Shown here one piece after another: positions 45,820-54,746 of a stretch of 64,000 nucleotides of DNA. Position 1 is the stretch's first letter; each line of letters opens with the position of its first letter. The DNA is from Paracoccus subflavus. Its GTDB lineage: Bacteria; Pseudomonadota; Alphaproteobacteria; Rhodobacterales; Rhodobacteraceae. Where the stretch lies: contig NZ_SISK01000005.1 in NCBI RefSeq assembly GCF_004310345.1, positions 62,001 through 126,000 of the forward strand, written 5' to 3'. The position numbers were made by a program, and so were the translations under genes. The notes under the pieces were generated by a model. The model worked only from the letters and a program-made list of their open reading frames with translations, did no database searches and was not told where the DNA came from.

Positions 45820-46920
45820 TCATCGGGTCGGGGCCATCAGGCCGGGGTTCAGGATGCCTGCCGGATCAAAGCTGCGGCGCAGCCCGTCCTGCAGGCGGGC
45901 GACCGGCCCGTCCAGCGGCGGAAAGGCCGGGCCATCGGCGCCCGCGCGGCGGATCAGGGTTGCATGGCGGGCAAGCCCGCGCGGATTGCCGGGGCCGCGA
46001 TACCAGATCAGCCCGCCGCCCCAATCCAGCGAACAATCCCCGCCCATCGCCCGCAGCCCCGCGCAGATGCCCGGCGCGTCGGTGGGTTTGCACAGGATCC
46101 GCCACAGCGGATCGCCGCCCGCGAAATGCGCCACGTCGCGGATCGCGTCCCAGGCGGCGTCCTCGATCACCTCGGGATGCCATGCGGCCAGCAGCGCCAG
46201 CAGCCGGTCGCGACGATAGACAAGCTGGCGCTCCAGCCCCTCGACCCGCAGAAAGACCGTGCCGCCGACATGGGCCGCGCCCGAAACCTCGAAGGGGGTG
46301 GACAGGGCGGCGGTGAAGATGCGCAGGGCGGTTTCCTCGGTCACGCCGGGAAAGGCCAGCGTGGTGCGGGCGGGGGCCAGGGGCAGGGTCTTGAGCACCA
46401 CCTCGGTCAGGACGGCCAGGGTGCCATAGGAGCCGGCCAGCAGCTTGGACAGATCGAGGCCGGTGACGTTCTTCATCACCCGTCCGCCGTTCTTCATGAC
46501 GCGGCCCTGCCCGTCGACAAAACGCACCCCCAGCAGGTGATCGCGGCAGGCCCCGACCAACATCCGGCGCGGACCGCTGGCGTTGGCGGCGACCATGCCG
46601 CCCAGCGTGGGCGTGCCGTTCTGGCCCAGGATGGCGCGCATGTCGGGCGGCTCGAACGCCAGGGCCTGGCCTTCGGCCGCCAGCATCGCCCGGATATCGG
46701 GCAGGGGCGTTCCGGGGCGGGCGATCAGGGTCATTTCCGCGGGGGAATAGGTGACGACGCCCGACAGGCGGGCCAGCGACAACGGGTCCCCAAGGCTGCG
46801 GTTTTCGACCCGCGTGCCGCCGCCCGCGATGCGCAGCGGCCTGCCGCGCGCCTGGCATTCGGCCAGGATTTCGGCGGCTTCGGCCTCGGTCGCGGGGGCC
46901 AGATCAAGGGCGACGGTCAT
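45820..46920 (-). CDS. glcE: GlcE, glycolate oxidase FAD-binding subunit
   Basis: The 366-residue product has a shortened FAD_binding_4 domain (RGRPLRIAGGGTRVENRSLG near 25-45; GQNGTPTLGGMVAANASGPR near 100) and a C-terminal FAD-oxidase-like part. Its ATG overlaps the stop of glcD (ATGA), so the two are translationally coupled. GlcE is required for activity together with GlcD and GlcF, as in Escherichia coli. The much longer open frame that continues upstream in the same phase runs through glcD and is not real. Confidence 0.94.
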   Translation of the reverse strand: MTVALDLAPATEAEAAEILAECQARGRPLRIAGGGTRVENRSLGDPLSLARLSGVVTYSPAEMTLIARPGTPLPDIRAMLAAEGQALAFEPPDMRAILGQNGTPTLGGMVAANASGPRRMLVGACRDHLLGVRFVDGQGRVMKNGGRVMKNVTGLDLSKLLAGSYGTLAVLTEVVLKTLPLAPARTTLAFPGVTEETALRIFTAALSTPFEVSGAAHVGGTVFLRVEGLERQLVYRRDRLLALLAAWHPEVIEDAAWDAIRDVAHFAGGDPLWRILCKPTDAPGICAGLRAMGGDCSLDWGGGLIWYRGPGNPRGLARHATLIRRAGADGPAFPPLDGPVARLQDGLRRSFDPAGILNPGLMAPTR

Positions 46921-48380
46921 TCGGCGGCCGCCATGGAAACGGTGCGGGCACGGTGGGCGGCGCTGGCCTCCAAGGGAAAGACCTTGGCCGGGTTCAAAAG
47001 CCAGGCGGGGTCGAACACGTCCTTGACCTGCATCTGGATCGTCAGGTCGTCGGGATCGTACTGGTCGGACATCAGGTCGCGTTTTTCCACACCGACGCCA
47101 TGTTCGCCAGTCAGGCAGCCGCCGACCTCGACGCAGACGCGCAGGATGTCGGCGCCGAACGCCTCGGCCCGGGCCAGATCGCCGGGCTTGTTGGCATCGA
47201 ACAGGATCAGCGGATGCATGTTGCCGTCGCCCGCGTGAAAGACGTTCGCGACCTCCAGCCCATGCTGGCGCGACAGTTCGCCGATGCGGCGCAGGGTATA
47301 GGGCAGTTGGCCCACCGGCACCGTGCCGTCCAGGCAGATGTAGTCGCCCAGCCGTCCCATCGCGCCAAAGGCCGACTTGCGGCCCTTCCAGATTGCCAAT
47401 GCCTCGTCGGCATTGCGGCTTTCGCGGAATTCGACGGGGTTCAGCGCGGCGGCGATTTCGCGGATCCGGGCGATCTGGTCGTCGATCTCGGCCTTCGACC
47501 CCTCGACCTCGACGATCAGGACGGCGGGGCAGTCGGGGTATCCGGCCTTGGCAAAGGCCTCGACCGCGCGCAGGCAGGGCTCGTCCATGTATTCGATGGC
47601 GACCGGCAGCACGCCGGACCGGATGATATTGGCCACGCATTCGCCCGCGACCTCGGGGCTGTCGAAGCCGATCAGCACCGGGCGCGCGCCCTCGGGCCGG
47701 GGCAGGATGCGCAGCGTGGCCTCGGTCACGACGCCAAGCTGCCCTTCGGATCCGCACAGCACGCCCAGCAGGTCCAGCCCCGCCGGTCCCAGTTCCGGCC
47801 CGCCCAGGTCCAATATCTCGCCCGTGGTCAGCACGACGGTCGCGCCCAGCAGGTTGTTGGTGGTGACGCCGTATTTCAGGCAATGCGCGCCGCCCGAATT
47901 CATCGCGATGTTGCCCGCGATGGTGCAGGCCAGTTGCGACGACGGGTCGGGCGCATAGAAAAAGCCCAGCGGTTCCAGTTCGGCGCTGACCGACAGGTTG
48001 GTCACCCCCGTCTGCACGCGGACGAATCGGTTCGCCGTGTCGATTTCCAGCATGGCATTCAGCCGCATGGTGCCCAGGATCACGCAATCGGCCGTGGGCA
48101 GGGCGCCCCCTGCCAGCGATGTGCCCGCGCCGCGCGGCACCACCGGCACGCCCAGGTCGCTGCAAACGCGCATGACCGCCGCCACTTCGGCCGTGGTGCG
48201 GGGCAGGACCACGGCCAGCGGCGGGCAGCGATAGGCCGTCAGCGCGTCGCATTCATAGGCGCGGGTTTCCTGGGGATCGTCGATCACCGCGTCGGCGGGC
48301 AGAACGGCACGCAGGGCCGCGACGATCCGGCCGCCCTGTGCGATCACACGCGAATCGGGCGCCGGCATGGCGATGGACAT
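46917..48380 (-). CDS. glcD: GlcD, glycolate oxidase catalytic subunit
   Basis: The 487-residue flavoenzyme has the PCMH-type FAD domain (VPVVPRGAGTSLAGGALPTA near 83-102; TIAGNIAMNSGGAHCLKYGV near 155) and a C-terminal FAD-linked oxidase domain with FHAGDGNMHP and GEHGVGVEKRDLM. It oxidises glycolate to glyoxylate. I chose ATG 48380 because AGGAGGATC precedes it; the open frame extends further but crosses the operator. It is first in glcDEF, divergent from glcC across a 94-base region with a palindromic FadR-type operator that overlaps its promoter. Confidence 0.96.
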   Translation of the reverse strand: MSIAMPAPDSRVIAQGGRIVAALRAVLPADAVIDDPQETRAYECDALTAYRCPPLAVVLPRTTAEVAAVMRVCSDLGVPVVPRGAGTSLAGGALPTADCVILGTMRLNAMLEIDTANRFVRVQTGVTNLSVSAELEPLGFFYAPDPSSQLACTIAGNIAMNSGGAHCLKYGVTTNNLLGATVVLTTGEILDLGGPELGPAGLDLLGVLCGSEGQLGVVTEATLRILPRPEGARPVLIGFDSPEVAGECVANIIRSGVLPVAIEYMDEPCLRAVEAFAKAGYPDCPAVLIVEVEGSKAEIDDQIARIREIAAALNPVEFRESRNADEALAIWKGRKSAFGAMGRLGDYICLDGTVPVGQLPYTLRRIGELSRQHGLEVANVFHAGDGNMHPLILFDANKPGDLARAEAFGADILRVCVEVGGCLTGEHGVGVEKRDLMSDQYDPDDLTIQMQVKDVFDPAWLLNPAKVFPLEASAAHRARTVSMAAAE

Positions 48381-48407
48381 GGCCTGATCCTCCTGTTCCC
48401 ATCTATC

Positions 48408-48426
48408 TGGTAAAATGATTTGACCA
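48408..48426. promoter_or_regulatory. FadR-type palindromic operator between glcD and glcC
   Basis: TGGTAAAA (48408-48415), TGA, then TTTGACCA (48419-48426): an inverted repeat with one mismatch, of the TGGT-N-ACCA type bound by FadR-subfamily GntR regulators. On the minus strand TTGACA (complement of 48431-48436) is a plausible -35 of the glcD promoter, so a bound regulator would sit over the promoter. GlcC is the natural ligand-responsive protein. Confidence 0.75.
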
Positions 48427-48474
48427 AATCTGTCAATTGCGATGAGGTGGGTGCGACGATAAAGGCCATGGTCC

Positions 48475-49251
48475 ATGAGCGACACCCCCATCCGCCCCGA
48501 ACGCACCGCCGAGGCCGTGGCGCGGCACATCGAAACCCTGATCCTGGAAGGATCGCTGGCCCCGGCCGAGGGGCTGTTGCCCGAACGCGACCTGGCGCAG
48601 CGGCTGAACGTATCGCGGCCGACCCTGCGCCACGGGCTGAAGCTGTTGCAGGACCGGGGGCTTCTGGTCGGGGAAAAGGGCCGTGGCCTGCGGGTCGCTC
48701 CGCTGGGGCAGACTGCGATTGCGGACCCGCTTTTGGCGCTGCTGTCCGACCACCCCGAGATCGAGGACGATTACTTCGATTTCCGCGATGTCGTCGAAAG
48801 CCACGCGGCCGCCCTGGCCGCGGACCGTGCCACCGGGCTGGACCGGGACGCCATCCGCGCGGCGATGGACCGGATCGAGGATGCCCACGCCGAAGCCCGT
48901 CCCAAGGCCGAGGCCGAGGCCGACGCCGCTCTGCACCAGGTCATCTATGAGGCCAGCCACAACCTGGTGCTGTTGCAGATCATGCGCGCCCTGTCGGGCA
49001 CGCTGCGCAGCAATGTCGCGGCCAACCGGTCGCGCATGTTCGCCCTGCCGCAGATGCGCGAACGCCTCCGGGACCAGCACCGTGCCATCGCGGCGGCCAT
49101 TCTGGACGGCGAGGCCGACAGGGCGCGCGATGCGGCCCATGCCCATCTGTGCTATGTCCGCAAGGCCGCCCGCGATCTGGCCGAGGCCGAGGCCCATGCC
49201 GAGACGGCCCGCCGCAGGCAGTCGGGCGGCGGGCTTGGCCAGCGGCGCTGA
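48475..49251 (+). CDS. glcC: GlcC-like GntR/FadR-family regulator
   Basis: The 258-residue regulator has a winged-helix domain (residues 8-75; PERDLAQRLNVSRPTLRHGL as helix-turn-helix) and an FCD effector domain. The latter has FDFRDVVESHAAALAADRA and the metal or ligand histidines in ALHQVIYEASHN and DQHRAIAAAILDGE. It is divergent from glcDEF across a matching operator, so it probably senses glycolate or glyoxylate and controls the operon and itself. The C-terminal tail (ETARRRQSGGGLGQRR) is basic and unstructured. A glycerate kinase gene follows 42 bases later. Confidence 0.92.
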   Translation: MSDTPIRPERTAEAVARHIETLILEGSLAPAEGLLPERDLAQRLNVSRPTLRHGLKLLQDRGLLVGEKGRGLRVAPLGQTAIADPLLALLSDHPEIEDDYFDFRDVVESHAAALAADRATGLDRDAIRAAMDRIEDAHAEARPKAEAEADAALHQVIYEASHNLVLLQIMRALSGTLRSNVAANRSRMFALPQMRERLRDQHRAIAAAILDGEADRARDAAHAHLCYVRKAARDLAEAEAHAETARRRQSGGGLGQRR

Positions 49252-49293
49252 TCCGGCATTGACCGGGCCGGGCCGGCAGGGCAGCGTGGCGTG

Positions 49294-50565
49294 ATGACCG
49301 ATGTTCCCCCCGATCCGTGCCGCGATGCCCCGGCCTTTCTGCGCCGCCTGTTCGACCGCGCGGTCGAGGCAGCCGATCCGATGCGGTCGCTGGCCGCGCA
49401 TCTGCCGCCGCGTCCGGCGGGGCGGGTGGTGGTGGTCGGCGCGGGCAAGGCCAGCGCCCGCATGGCCGAGGCCGTCCTTGCCGCCTGGGGCCCCTGCGAG
49501 GGGCTGGTGATCACGCGATACGGCCACGCCCGCCCGTGCCCGGGCATCGAGATCGTCGAGGCCGCCCATCCGGTGCCCGACCGCGCCGGGGTCGAGGCAA
49601 CGGCGCGGATGCTGGACCTGCTGGCCGGTCTGGGATCCGGGGATTTCGTGCTGGCCCTGATCTCGGGCGGGGCTTCGGCGCTGCTCTGTGCCCCCGCGGC
49701 TGGCATGACGCTGGCGGACAAGCAGGCGGTGAACGCGGCGCTTCTGGCCTCTGGCGCGCCGATCGGGGCGATGAACACGGTGCGCAAGCACCTGAGCCGC
49801 GTAAAGGGCGGGCAACTGGCCGGGACGGCCTGGCCCGCGCGGATGCTGTGCCTGATGATTTCCGACGTGCCGGGCGACGATCCGGCCTTTATCGGGTCCG
49901 GTCCGACCGTGGGCGACGGATCGACCCCCGCCGATGCGCGGGCGATTCTGGACCGATGGGGAATCGCTGTGCCCACCAGCGCCCTCTGCGCGTTGCAAGG
50001 GGGCAGCGGGGTGATCGCGCCGGGCGATCCGCGCCTGTCGCAGACGGAAAACCGCATCATGGCCGCCCCGGCGCAGTCGCTGGCCGCCGCAGCGGATCTG
50101 GCACGGTCCTGGGGCTGCGCCGTTGAGATCCTGGGGGACGCGCTGGAAGGCGAGGCCCGCGAGGTCGCCGCCGATCATGCCCGGCTGGCATTGGACCGGC
50201 AGGCCGCGCGGCGTCCCGGCGATCCGCCGCTGGTGATCCTGTCGGGGGGCGAGTTGACCGTGACCCGTCAAGGCGACGGGATCGGCGGGCCGAATGCCGA
50301 ATATGCCCTGGCCTTGGCTTTGGGGCTGAAGGGGGCGGACCGGATCCATGCCCTGGCCTGCGACACCGACGGTATCGACGGCGCGGCCGAGGTCGCGGGG
50401 GCGGTGATCGGCCCCGACACGCTGGCCCGCGCCACGCCCGCCGCGGCCCGTAGCGCCTTGGCCACGAACGGATCACACGATCTGTTCGGACGAATCGGCG
50501 CGCAGGTCGTGACCGGTCCCACCCTGACCAATGTGAACGATTTCAGGGCAATCCTGATCGCCTGA
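49294..50565 (+). CDS. ttuD: Glycerate 2-kinase (MOFRL/GckA family; often mislabelled hydroxypyruvate reductase TtuD)
   Basis: The 423-residue product has the glycerate kinase N-terminal domain (RVVVVGAGKASARMAEAV near 45; LALISGGASALLCAPAAGMT near 125) and the C-terminal MOFRL domain (LVILSGGELTVT, then GPNAEYALALALGL). It phosphorylates D-glycerate to 2-phosphoglycerate. Next to glcDEF it completes a route glycolate to glyoxylate to tartronate semialdehyde to glycerate to glycolysis, although no glyoxylate carboligase or semialdehyde reductase gene is in the window. It is probably co-transcribed with glcC. A GTG at 49291 immediately precedes the ATG. A terminator overlaps its stop. Confidence 0.93.
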   Translation: MTDVPPDPCRDAPAFLRRLFDRAVEAADPMRSLAAHLPPRPAGRVVVVGAGKASARMAEAVLAAWGPCEGLVITRYGHARPCPGIEIVEAAHPVPDRAGVEATARMLDLLAGLGSGDFVLALISGGASALLCAPAAGMTLADKQAVNAALLASGAPIGAMNTVRKHLSRVKGGQLAGTAWPARMLCLMISDVPGDDPAFIGSGPTVGDGSTPADARAILDRWGIAVPTSALCALQGGSGVIAPGDPRLSQTENRIMAAPAQSLAAAADLARSWGCAVEILGDALEGEAREVAADHARLALDRQAARRPGDPPLVILSGGELTVTRQGDGIGGPNAEYALALALGLKGADRIHALACDTDGIDGAAEVAGAVIGPDTLARATPAAARSALATNGSHDLFGRIGAQVVTGPTLTNVNDFRAILIA

Positions 50566-50602
50566 GAACCCGGCAGCCGGATATCAGGCATTTTTCTTTT
50601 TT
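50561..50602 (+). terminator. Intrinsic terminator overlapping the glycerate kinase stop
   Basis: Outer stem CCTGA (50561-50565) with TCAGG (50584-50588) and inner stem CCGG with CCGG (50570-50573 and 50577-50580) are followed by TTTTTCTTTTTT from 50591. The stem includes the stop codon. Anything downstream therefore needs its own promoter. Confidence 0.82.
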
Positions 50603-50663
50603 CGCCCGGCCCAAATGTCGTCTTGCCGACAGTTCGGCTTGCGGCATGGGCTTATGCTGGTTT

Positions 50664-50759
50664 TGCGCAGTCGTGGTGCGCAGCTTGGGTCATGTGTGAG
50701 TTTCGGCTATCCCGTCGCATCCCCCTGATGCGGTGCCCCGCCGCGGGGTCGGGGTAGCC
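50664..50759 (+). ncRNA. Structured leader RNA (hairpin plus three-way junction) before a Crp/Fnr gene
   Basis: Between the ttuD terminator and the Crp/Fnr ATG lie four perfectly consistent helices. P0 pairs TGCGCA (50664-50669) with TGCGCA (50677-50682). P1 pairs GGCTATCCC (50705-50713) with GGGGTAGCC (50751-50759), with one U-G pair. Inside P1 are P2, CGCATC (50716-50721) with GATGCG (50727-50732), loop CCCCT, and P3, CCCCG (50736-50740) with CGGGG (50744-50748). P1-P2-P3 form a compact three-way junction with short joints (GT, GTG, TC). It ends 67 bases before the start codon. It could be a riboswitch-like leader or a separate small RNA, and I match it to no known family. Strand is inferred from the downstream gene. 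Confidence 0.5.
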
Positions 50760-50826
50760 ATTTTCACTTTCCTGTTGGCTCGTTTCCTGCTTTACTGACC
50801 GCCATCGACAGTCGGCGGATATCGCG

Positions 50827-51498
50827 ATGACCGACCCTTGCGAATATGCCCCTTTGTTCGATGCCCCGCTTCTGAACGGCCTGTCGCGCGACGACAAGCG
50901 GGCCTTCTTCTCGGCCTGCGCCGTGCGGGCCTACAAGTCCCCGACCCCGATCCTGCGGCAGGGCGAACTGACCCCCGGCAGCTTTCTGGTGGTCGTGGGC
51001 CAGGTCGAGGTGGATTACGTCGATGCCTCGGGTAATCCGGTGATCGTCCACACCGCGCTTCCGGGCGAGATGCTGGGCGATGTCGAGGCGCTGTCGGGCC
51101 GGCCCTGTGCGTGCAGTTGCGTCACGGCGCCGGATACGACGGTGCTGTTCTGCCCCACGCCGGTTCTGCATACCTTTATTCCGCCCCGCCTGCTGGTCCG
51201 CAACCTGTGCGACGCGCTGTATAGCCGGATGGTGCGTGAAAGCCGCAACAAGGCCGCCGATCATTATTACAATGCCGAACAGCGCCTGCGCCTGCATCTG
51301 CACAATCTGACCGACAACGGAACCGACGCGATCCGCATCAGCCAGTCGCAACTGGGCATCGTGATCGGTTGCTCGCGCCAGACGGTCAACCCGATGCTGG
51401 GCCGGCTGCGCGACCAGGGCATCATCGAACTGGGACGCGGCATGATCCGGGTCCGGGATCGCGCGCGTCTGGCCGATGGAGCCCCCGCCGCCGAATGA
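50827..51498 (+). CDS. Crp/Fnr-family transcriptional regulator
   Basis: The 223-residue protein has an N-terminal cyclic-nucleotide-binding-like beta-roll (ILRQGELTPGSFLVVVGQVE and HTALPGEMLGDVEALSGRPC), a dimerisation helix and a C-terminal winged helix (RISQSQLGIVIGCSRQTVNP as helix-turn-helix). Several cysteines lie in the sensor domain (e.g. CACSC near residue 98), but not in the N-terminal spacing of an FNR 4Fe-4S cluster, so oxygen sensing of the FNR type is not supported. The effector is unknown. A long structured leader precedes it. The paaK-like gene converges on it with 11 bases between the stops. Confidence 0.88.
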   Translation: MTDPCEYAPLFDAPLLNGLSRDDKRAFFSACAVRAYKSPTPILRQGELTPGSFLVVVGQVEVDYVDASGNPVIVHTALPGEMLGDVEALSGRPCACSCVTAPDTTVLFCPTPVLHTFIPPRLLVRNLCDALYSRMVRESRNKAADHYYNAEQRLRLHLHNLTDNGTDAIRISQSQLGIVIGCSRQTVNPMLGRLRDQGIIELGRGMIRVRDRARLADGAPAAE

Positions 51499-51509
51499 TC
51501 GCCGAATGA

Positions 51510-52679
51510 TCAGCGCAGATCGGCGATGACGCGACCGTCGTTGGGCAGGCTGCCGGGCGCCACCACCTCGACCGATCCTTTCAGCCGCGTGATCTCGGCC
51601 AGCTTGTCGGCCAGCGCGGCGGCGGCACTGGGGTCGGGATGTTCGGCCAGAAGATGCATCCGGTCCTGTTCGCCGCTGCGGCTGATTTCCAGCCGCAGCC
51701 GCTGGCAGCCGGGCACGGCGCGGCCGATGGCGGCCACCTGTTCGGGGCGTACGAACATGCCCTTGACCTTGGCCGCCTGGTCCGCCCGGCCCATCCAGCC
51801 CTTGATGCGGCCCGTCCCGACGGTTGCCGACATGTCGCCGGTGGCAAAGCGCAGCAGCGGGTATTCGGCGCTCAGCCGGGTCACGACGATCTCGCCCACC
51901 TCTCCGTCGGGAACGGGATCGCCCGTTCCGGGCCGGACGATTTCGACGATCACGCCGTCGTTCAGCATCATGCCCGGCCCGCCGTCCTCATAGGCAACGA
52001 TTCCCAGGTCGGCGGTGCCATAGCATTGGCGCACGGCCACCCCGCGCGCGGCCAGTTCGGCGCGCAGGCTGTCGGGCAGGGCCGCGCCCGTGACCATGCC
52101 GACCTGCAGGCAGGAACGGTCCACGCCAGCCTCGTCAGCCTTGTCCAGGATGATCTTGAGGAAATCCGGCACACCCACATAGACGCGCGGGCGGTACTGG
52201 GTGATGGCAACCATCTGATCGGCGGTATTGCCCGGCCCGGCGGGGATCACCGGACAGCCCAGGGCCTCGGCTCCGGCCTCGAAGATGAAGGCGGCGGGGG
52301 TCAGGTGATAGGAGAATGTGTTCAGGATCACATCGCCCGGATGTACCCCGGCCGCGCGCAGCGCCGCCGCCGATCCCCACCAGTCGTGTCCGCGCCCTTC
52401 GGGATCGAAGATCGGGCCGGGCGAGACGAACAGGCGCCGCAACCCCGCGACCGGACCGCCGGTCAGCCCGCCAAAGGGCGCGTTCCCGGCCTGCATCTGC
52501 GTCAGGTCGGACTTGCGCAGCACCGGCAGGCGGGCCAGGTCGGCCAGGCTTTCCAGCGGCGTCGCAGGCAGGTCGGCCCACAGGGGCTGCGTCGCGCGCA
52601 TCCGCGCCAGTTGCGCGTTCAGGCGGTCAAGCTGGCCCGCCGCGCGCGCGTCGCGGTCCTGGTCGGTATCAGTCATCAT
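51510..52679 (-). CDS. Phenylacetate-CoA ligase-like (PaaK-type) AMP-dependent enzyme
   Basis: The 389-residue protein resembles PaaK-type adenylate-forming enzymes: LFVSPGPIFDPEGRGHDWWG replaces the usual P-loop region, QCYGTADLGIVAYE is the A5-like motif, GEIVVTRLSAEYPLLRFATG is the A7/A8 region, and the C-terminal domain has KVKGMFVRPEQV. It would activate a carboxylic acid to its CoA thioester. The P-loop is atypical (LFVSPGPIF rather than SSGTTGxP), as in several transporter-linked homologues. It is the last gene of the liv-type cluster, which also holds a second acyl-CoA ligase. An alternative ATG lies one codon in. The natural acid is unknown. Confidence 0.82.
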   Translation of the reverse strand: MMTDTDQDRDARAAGQLDRLNAQLARMRATQPLWADLPATPLESLADLARLPVLRKSDLTQMQAGNAPFGGLTGGPVAGLRRLFVSPGPIFDPEGRGHDWWGSAAALRAAGVHPGDVILNTFSYHLTPAAFIFEAGAEALGCPVIPAGPGNTADQMVAITQYRPRVYVGVPDFLKIILDKADEAGVDRSCLQVGMVTGAALPDSLRAELAARGVAVRQCYGTADLGIVAYEDGGPGMMLNDGVIVEIVRPGTGDPVPDGEVGEIVVTRLSAEYPLLRFATGDMSATVGTGRIKGWMGRADQAAKVKGMFVRPEQVAAIGRAVPGCQRLRLEISRSGEQDRMHLLAEHPDPSAAAALADKLAEITRLKGSVEVVAPGSLPNDGRVIADLR

Positions 52680-52688
52680 GGGCTTTCC

Positions 52689-53477
<789 letters not shown>

Positions 53478-53480
53478 GGC

Positions 53481-54707
53481 TCAGTTGCCTTCCTTGTACT
53501 TGGTGGCCGATTCCTCGATCACCCGGCGGATCAGGTCCGGATAGGCGACCGTCCAGTCGCTGACCGGCACCCACTTTTCGCCGTCCCATTCGGATACCCG
53601 GCCGGCGCCGCCGCCCTGGTGGTCCTCGGCGGTATAGGTGACGGCAGGCAGCAGGCCCTCGGCGTCATAGCCCGCGATCTTCTCGAACCCGGCCTTCAGC
53701 GTTTCGCCGGTCAGCGGCTGGCCGCCCTCCAGGCCCAGGCGCGCGGCCTCGGCGGCGATGGCCATGGTGGCGACGCCCAGGTTGTAATAGCTGTTGCCGA
53801 CATTGGCCTGATCGCCCGAGCCCTTGCCCGCGTCGATCACCTGCTGCTGGATGCGCTGCAGGATCGGGTGTTCGGTGCCCGAGGCCGTGGCCTCGAACCG
53901 CTTGACCCCCTTCATCGCCGGGCCGACATTCGCGGCGTCGGTTTCGGCCAGCCAGATCACCGAATGGATCTGTTCGGGACGCACGCCGTTCTGGATGGCG
54001 GTCCTGACCGACACGGCCTGGCCACCGCCCGCGCCCCAGATCATCACGTAGTCGGGGCGATAGCGGCGCACCTCGGACCAGGCGGCGGACTGTTCGTTGC
54101 CGGGGCTGGCATAGGGAAAGGCCTGGTATTCAAATCCTTCCTCGGCGGCCAGGGCCTCGAGGATCGGCAGCGGCTCGCGGCCAAAGGGGCTGTCGATATG
54201 GACAAAGGCGATCTTCTTGCCGTCCAGCCCGTCGGTCGATTTCATGTGGTCGATTAGCGTCGCGGCCTGCGCCCAGTAGGTCGGCATCATCGGAAAGACA
54301 TAGGGAAAGACCGTGCCGTCCGACGCGTCGCCCCGGCCATGGGCGGGGGTGATCAGGATGTTCTTGTCGGCCTGGATCTGGTCCAGCACGGCGGCGGAAA
54401 CCGGTGTGGACAGAAAGTCGAACAGGATCGCGCCTTCTTCCTTGGCGCGGTTATAGGCTTCGATGCCGCGCTGCGGCTGGTTGCCGGTGTCGCGGACGAT
54501 GGCGGTGACGGTATTGCCGTCGATGCCGCCCTCGGCGTTCAGCAGCGCCAGGTAATCCTGCTGGCCCTGATTGTACTGCCCCGTCACGAAGGTATAGACC
54601 GCCGTGAAATCCTGCAGCAGGCCGAACTTGATGTCCTCGGCCGCTACGGGGGCGGACAGCCCGGCCACCAGGGCCGTCGTCAAGGCAAGCTTGCGCATCC
54701 AGGTCAT
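53481..54707 (-). CDS. livK: LivK-type periplasmic substrate-binding protein
   Basis: The 408-residue product has a signal peptide (RKLALTTALVAGLSAPVAA) and a type I periplasmic-binding fold of the Peripla_BP_6 class. It begins IKFGLLQDFTAVYTFVTGQY, with RDTGNQPQRGIEAYNRAKEE near 80. I chose ATG 54707 because GGAGGAAAAAAC lies before it; an ATG five codons earlier overlaps this site. It captures the transported compound for LivHMGF. No residue pattern here identifies a leucine-type ligand, and the ligase neighbours argue for an organic acid. Confidence 0.89.
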   Translation of the reverse strand: MTWMRKLALTTALVAGLSAPVAAEDIKFGLLQDFTAVYTFVTGQYNQGQQDYLALLNAEGGIDGNTVTAIVRDTGNQPQRGIEAYNRAKEEGAILFDFLSTPVSAAVLDQIQADKNILITPAHGRGDASDGTVFPYVFPMMPTYWAQAATLIDHMKSTDGLDGKKIAFVHIDSPFGREPLPILEALAAEEGFEYQAFPYASPGNEQSAAWSEVRRYRPDYVMIWGAGGGQAVSVRTAIQNGVRPEQIHSVIWLAETDAANVGPAMKGVKRFEATASGTEHPILQRIQQQVIDAGKGSGDQANVGNSYYNLGVATMAIAAEAARLGLEGGQPLTGETLKAGFEKIAGYDAEGLLPAVTYTAEDHQGGGAGRVSEWDGEKWVPVSDWTVAYPDLIRRVIEESATKYKEGN

Positions 54708-54746
54708 GTTTTTTCCTCCCATTCTGTGGTCCCCCTCCCAGGGGTT

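Noticed and set aside
45820..48252. One 810-codon frame apparently joining glcE to sequence inside glcD
   Set aside because: The upstream half is glcD read in the wrong phase. The glcE ATG at 46920 overlaps the glcD stop, and the protein matches only from there.
50705..50759. Three-way junction as a hammerhead ribozyme
   Set aside because: The loop contains CTGATG, but the required CUGANGA and GAAA core elements are absent.
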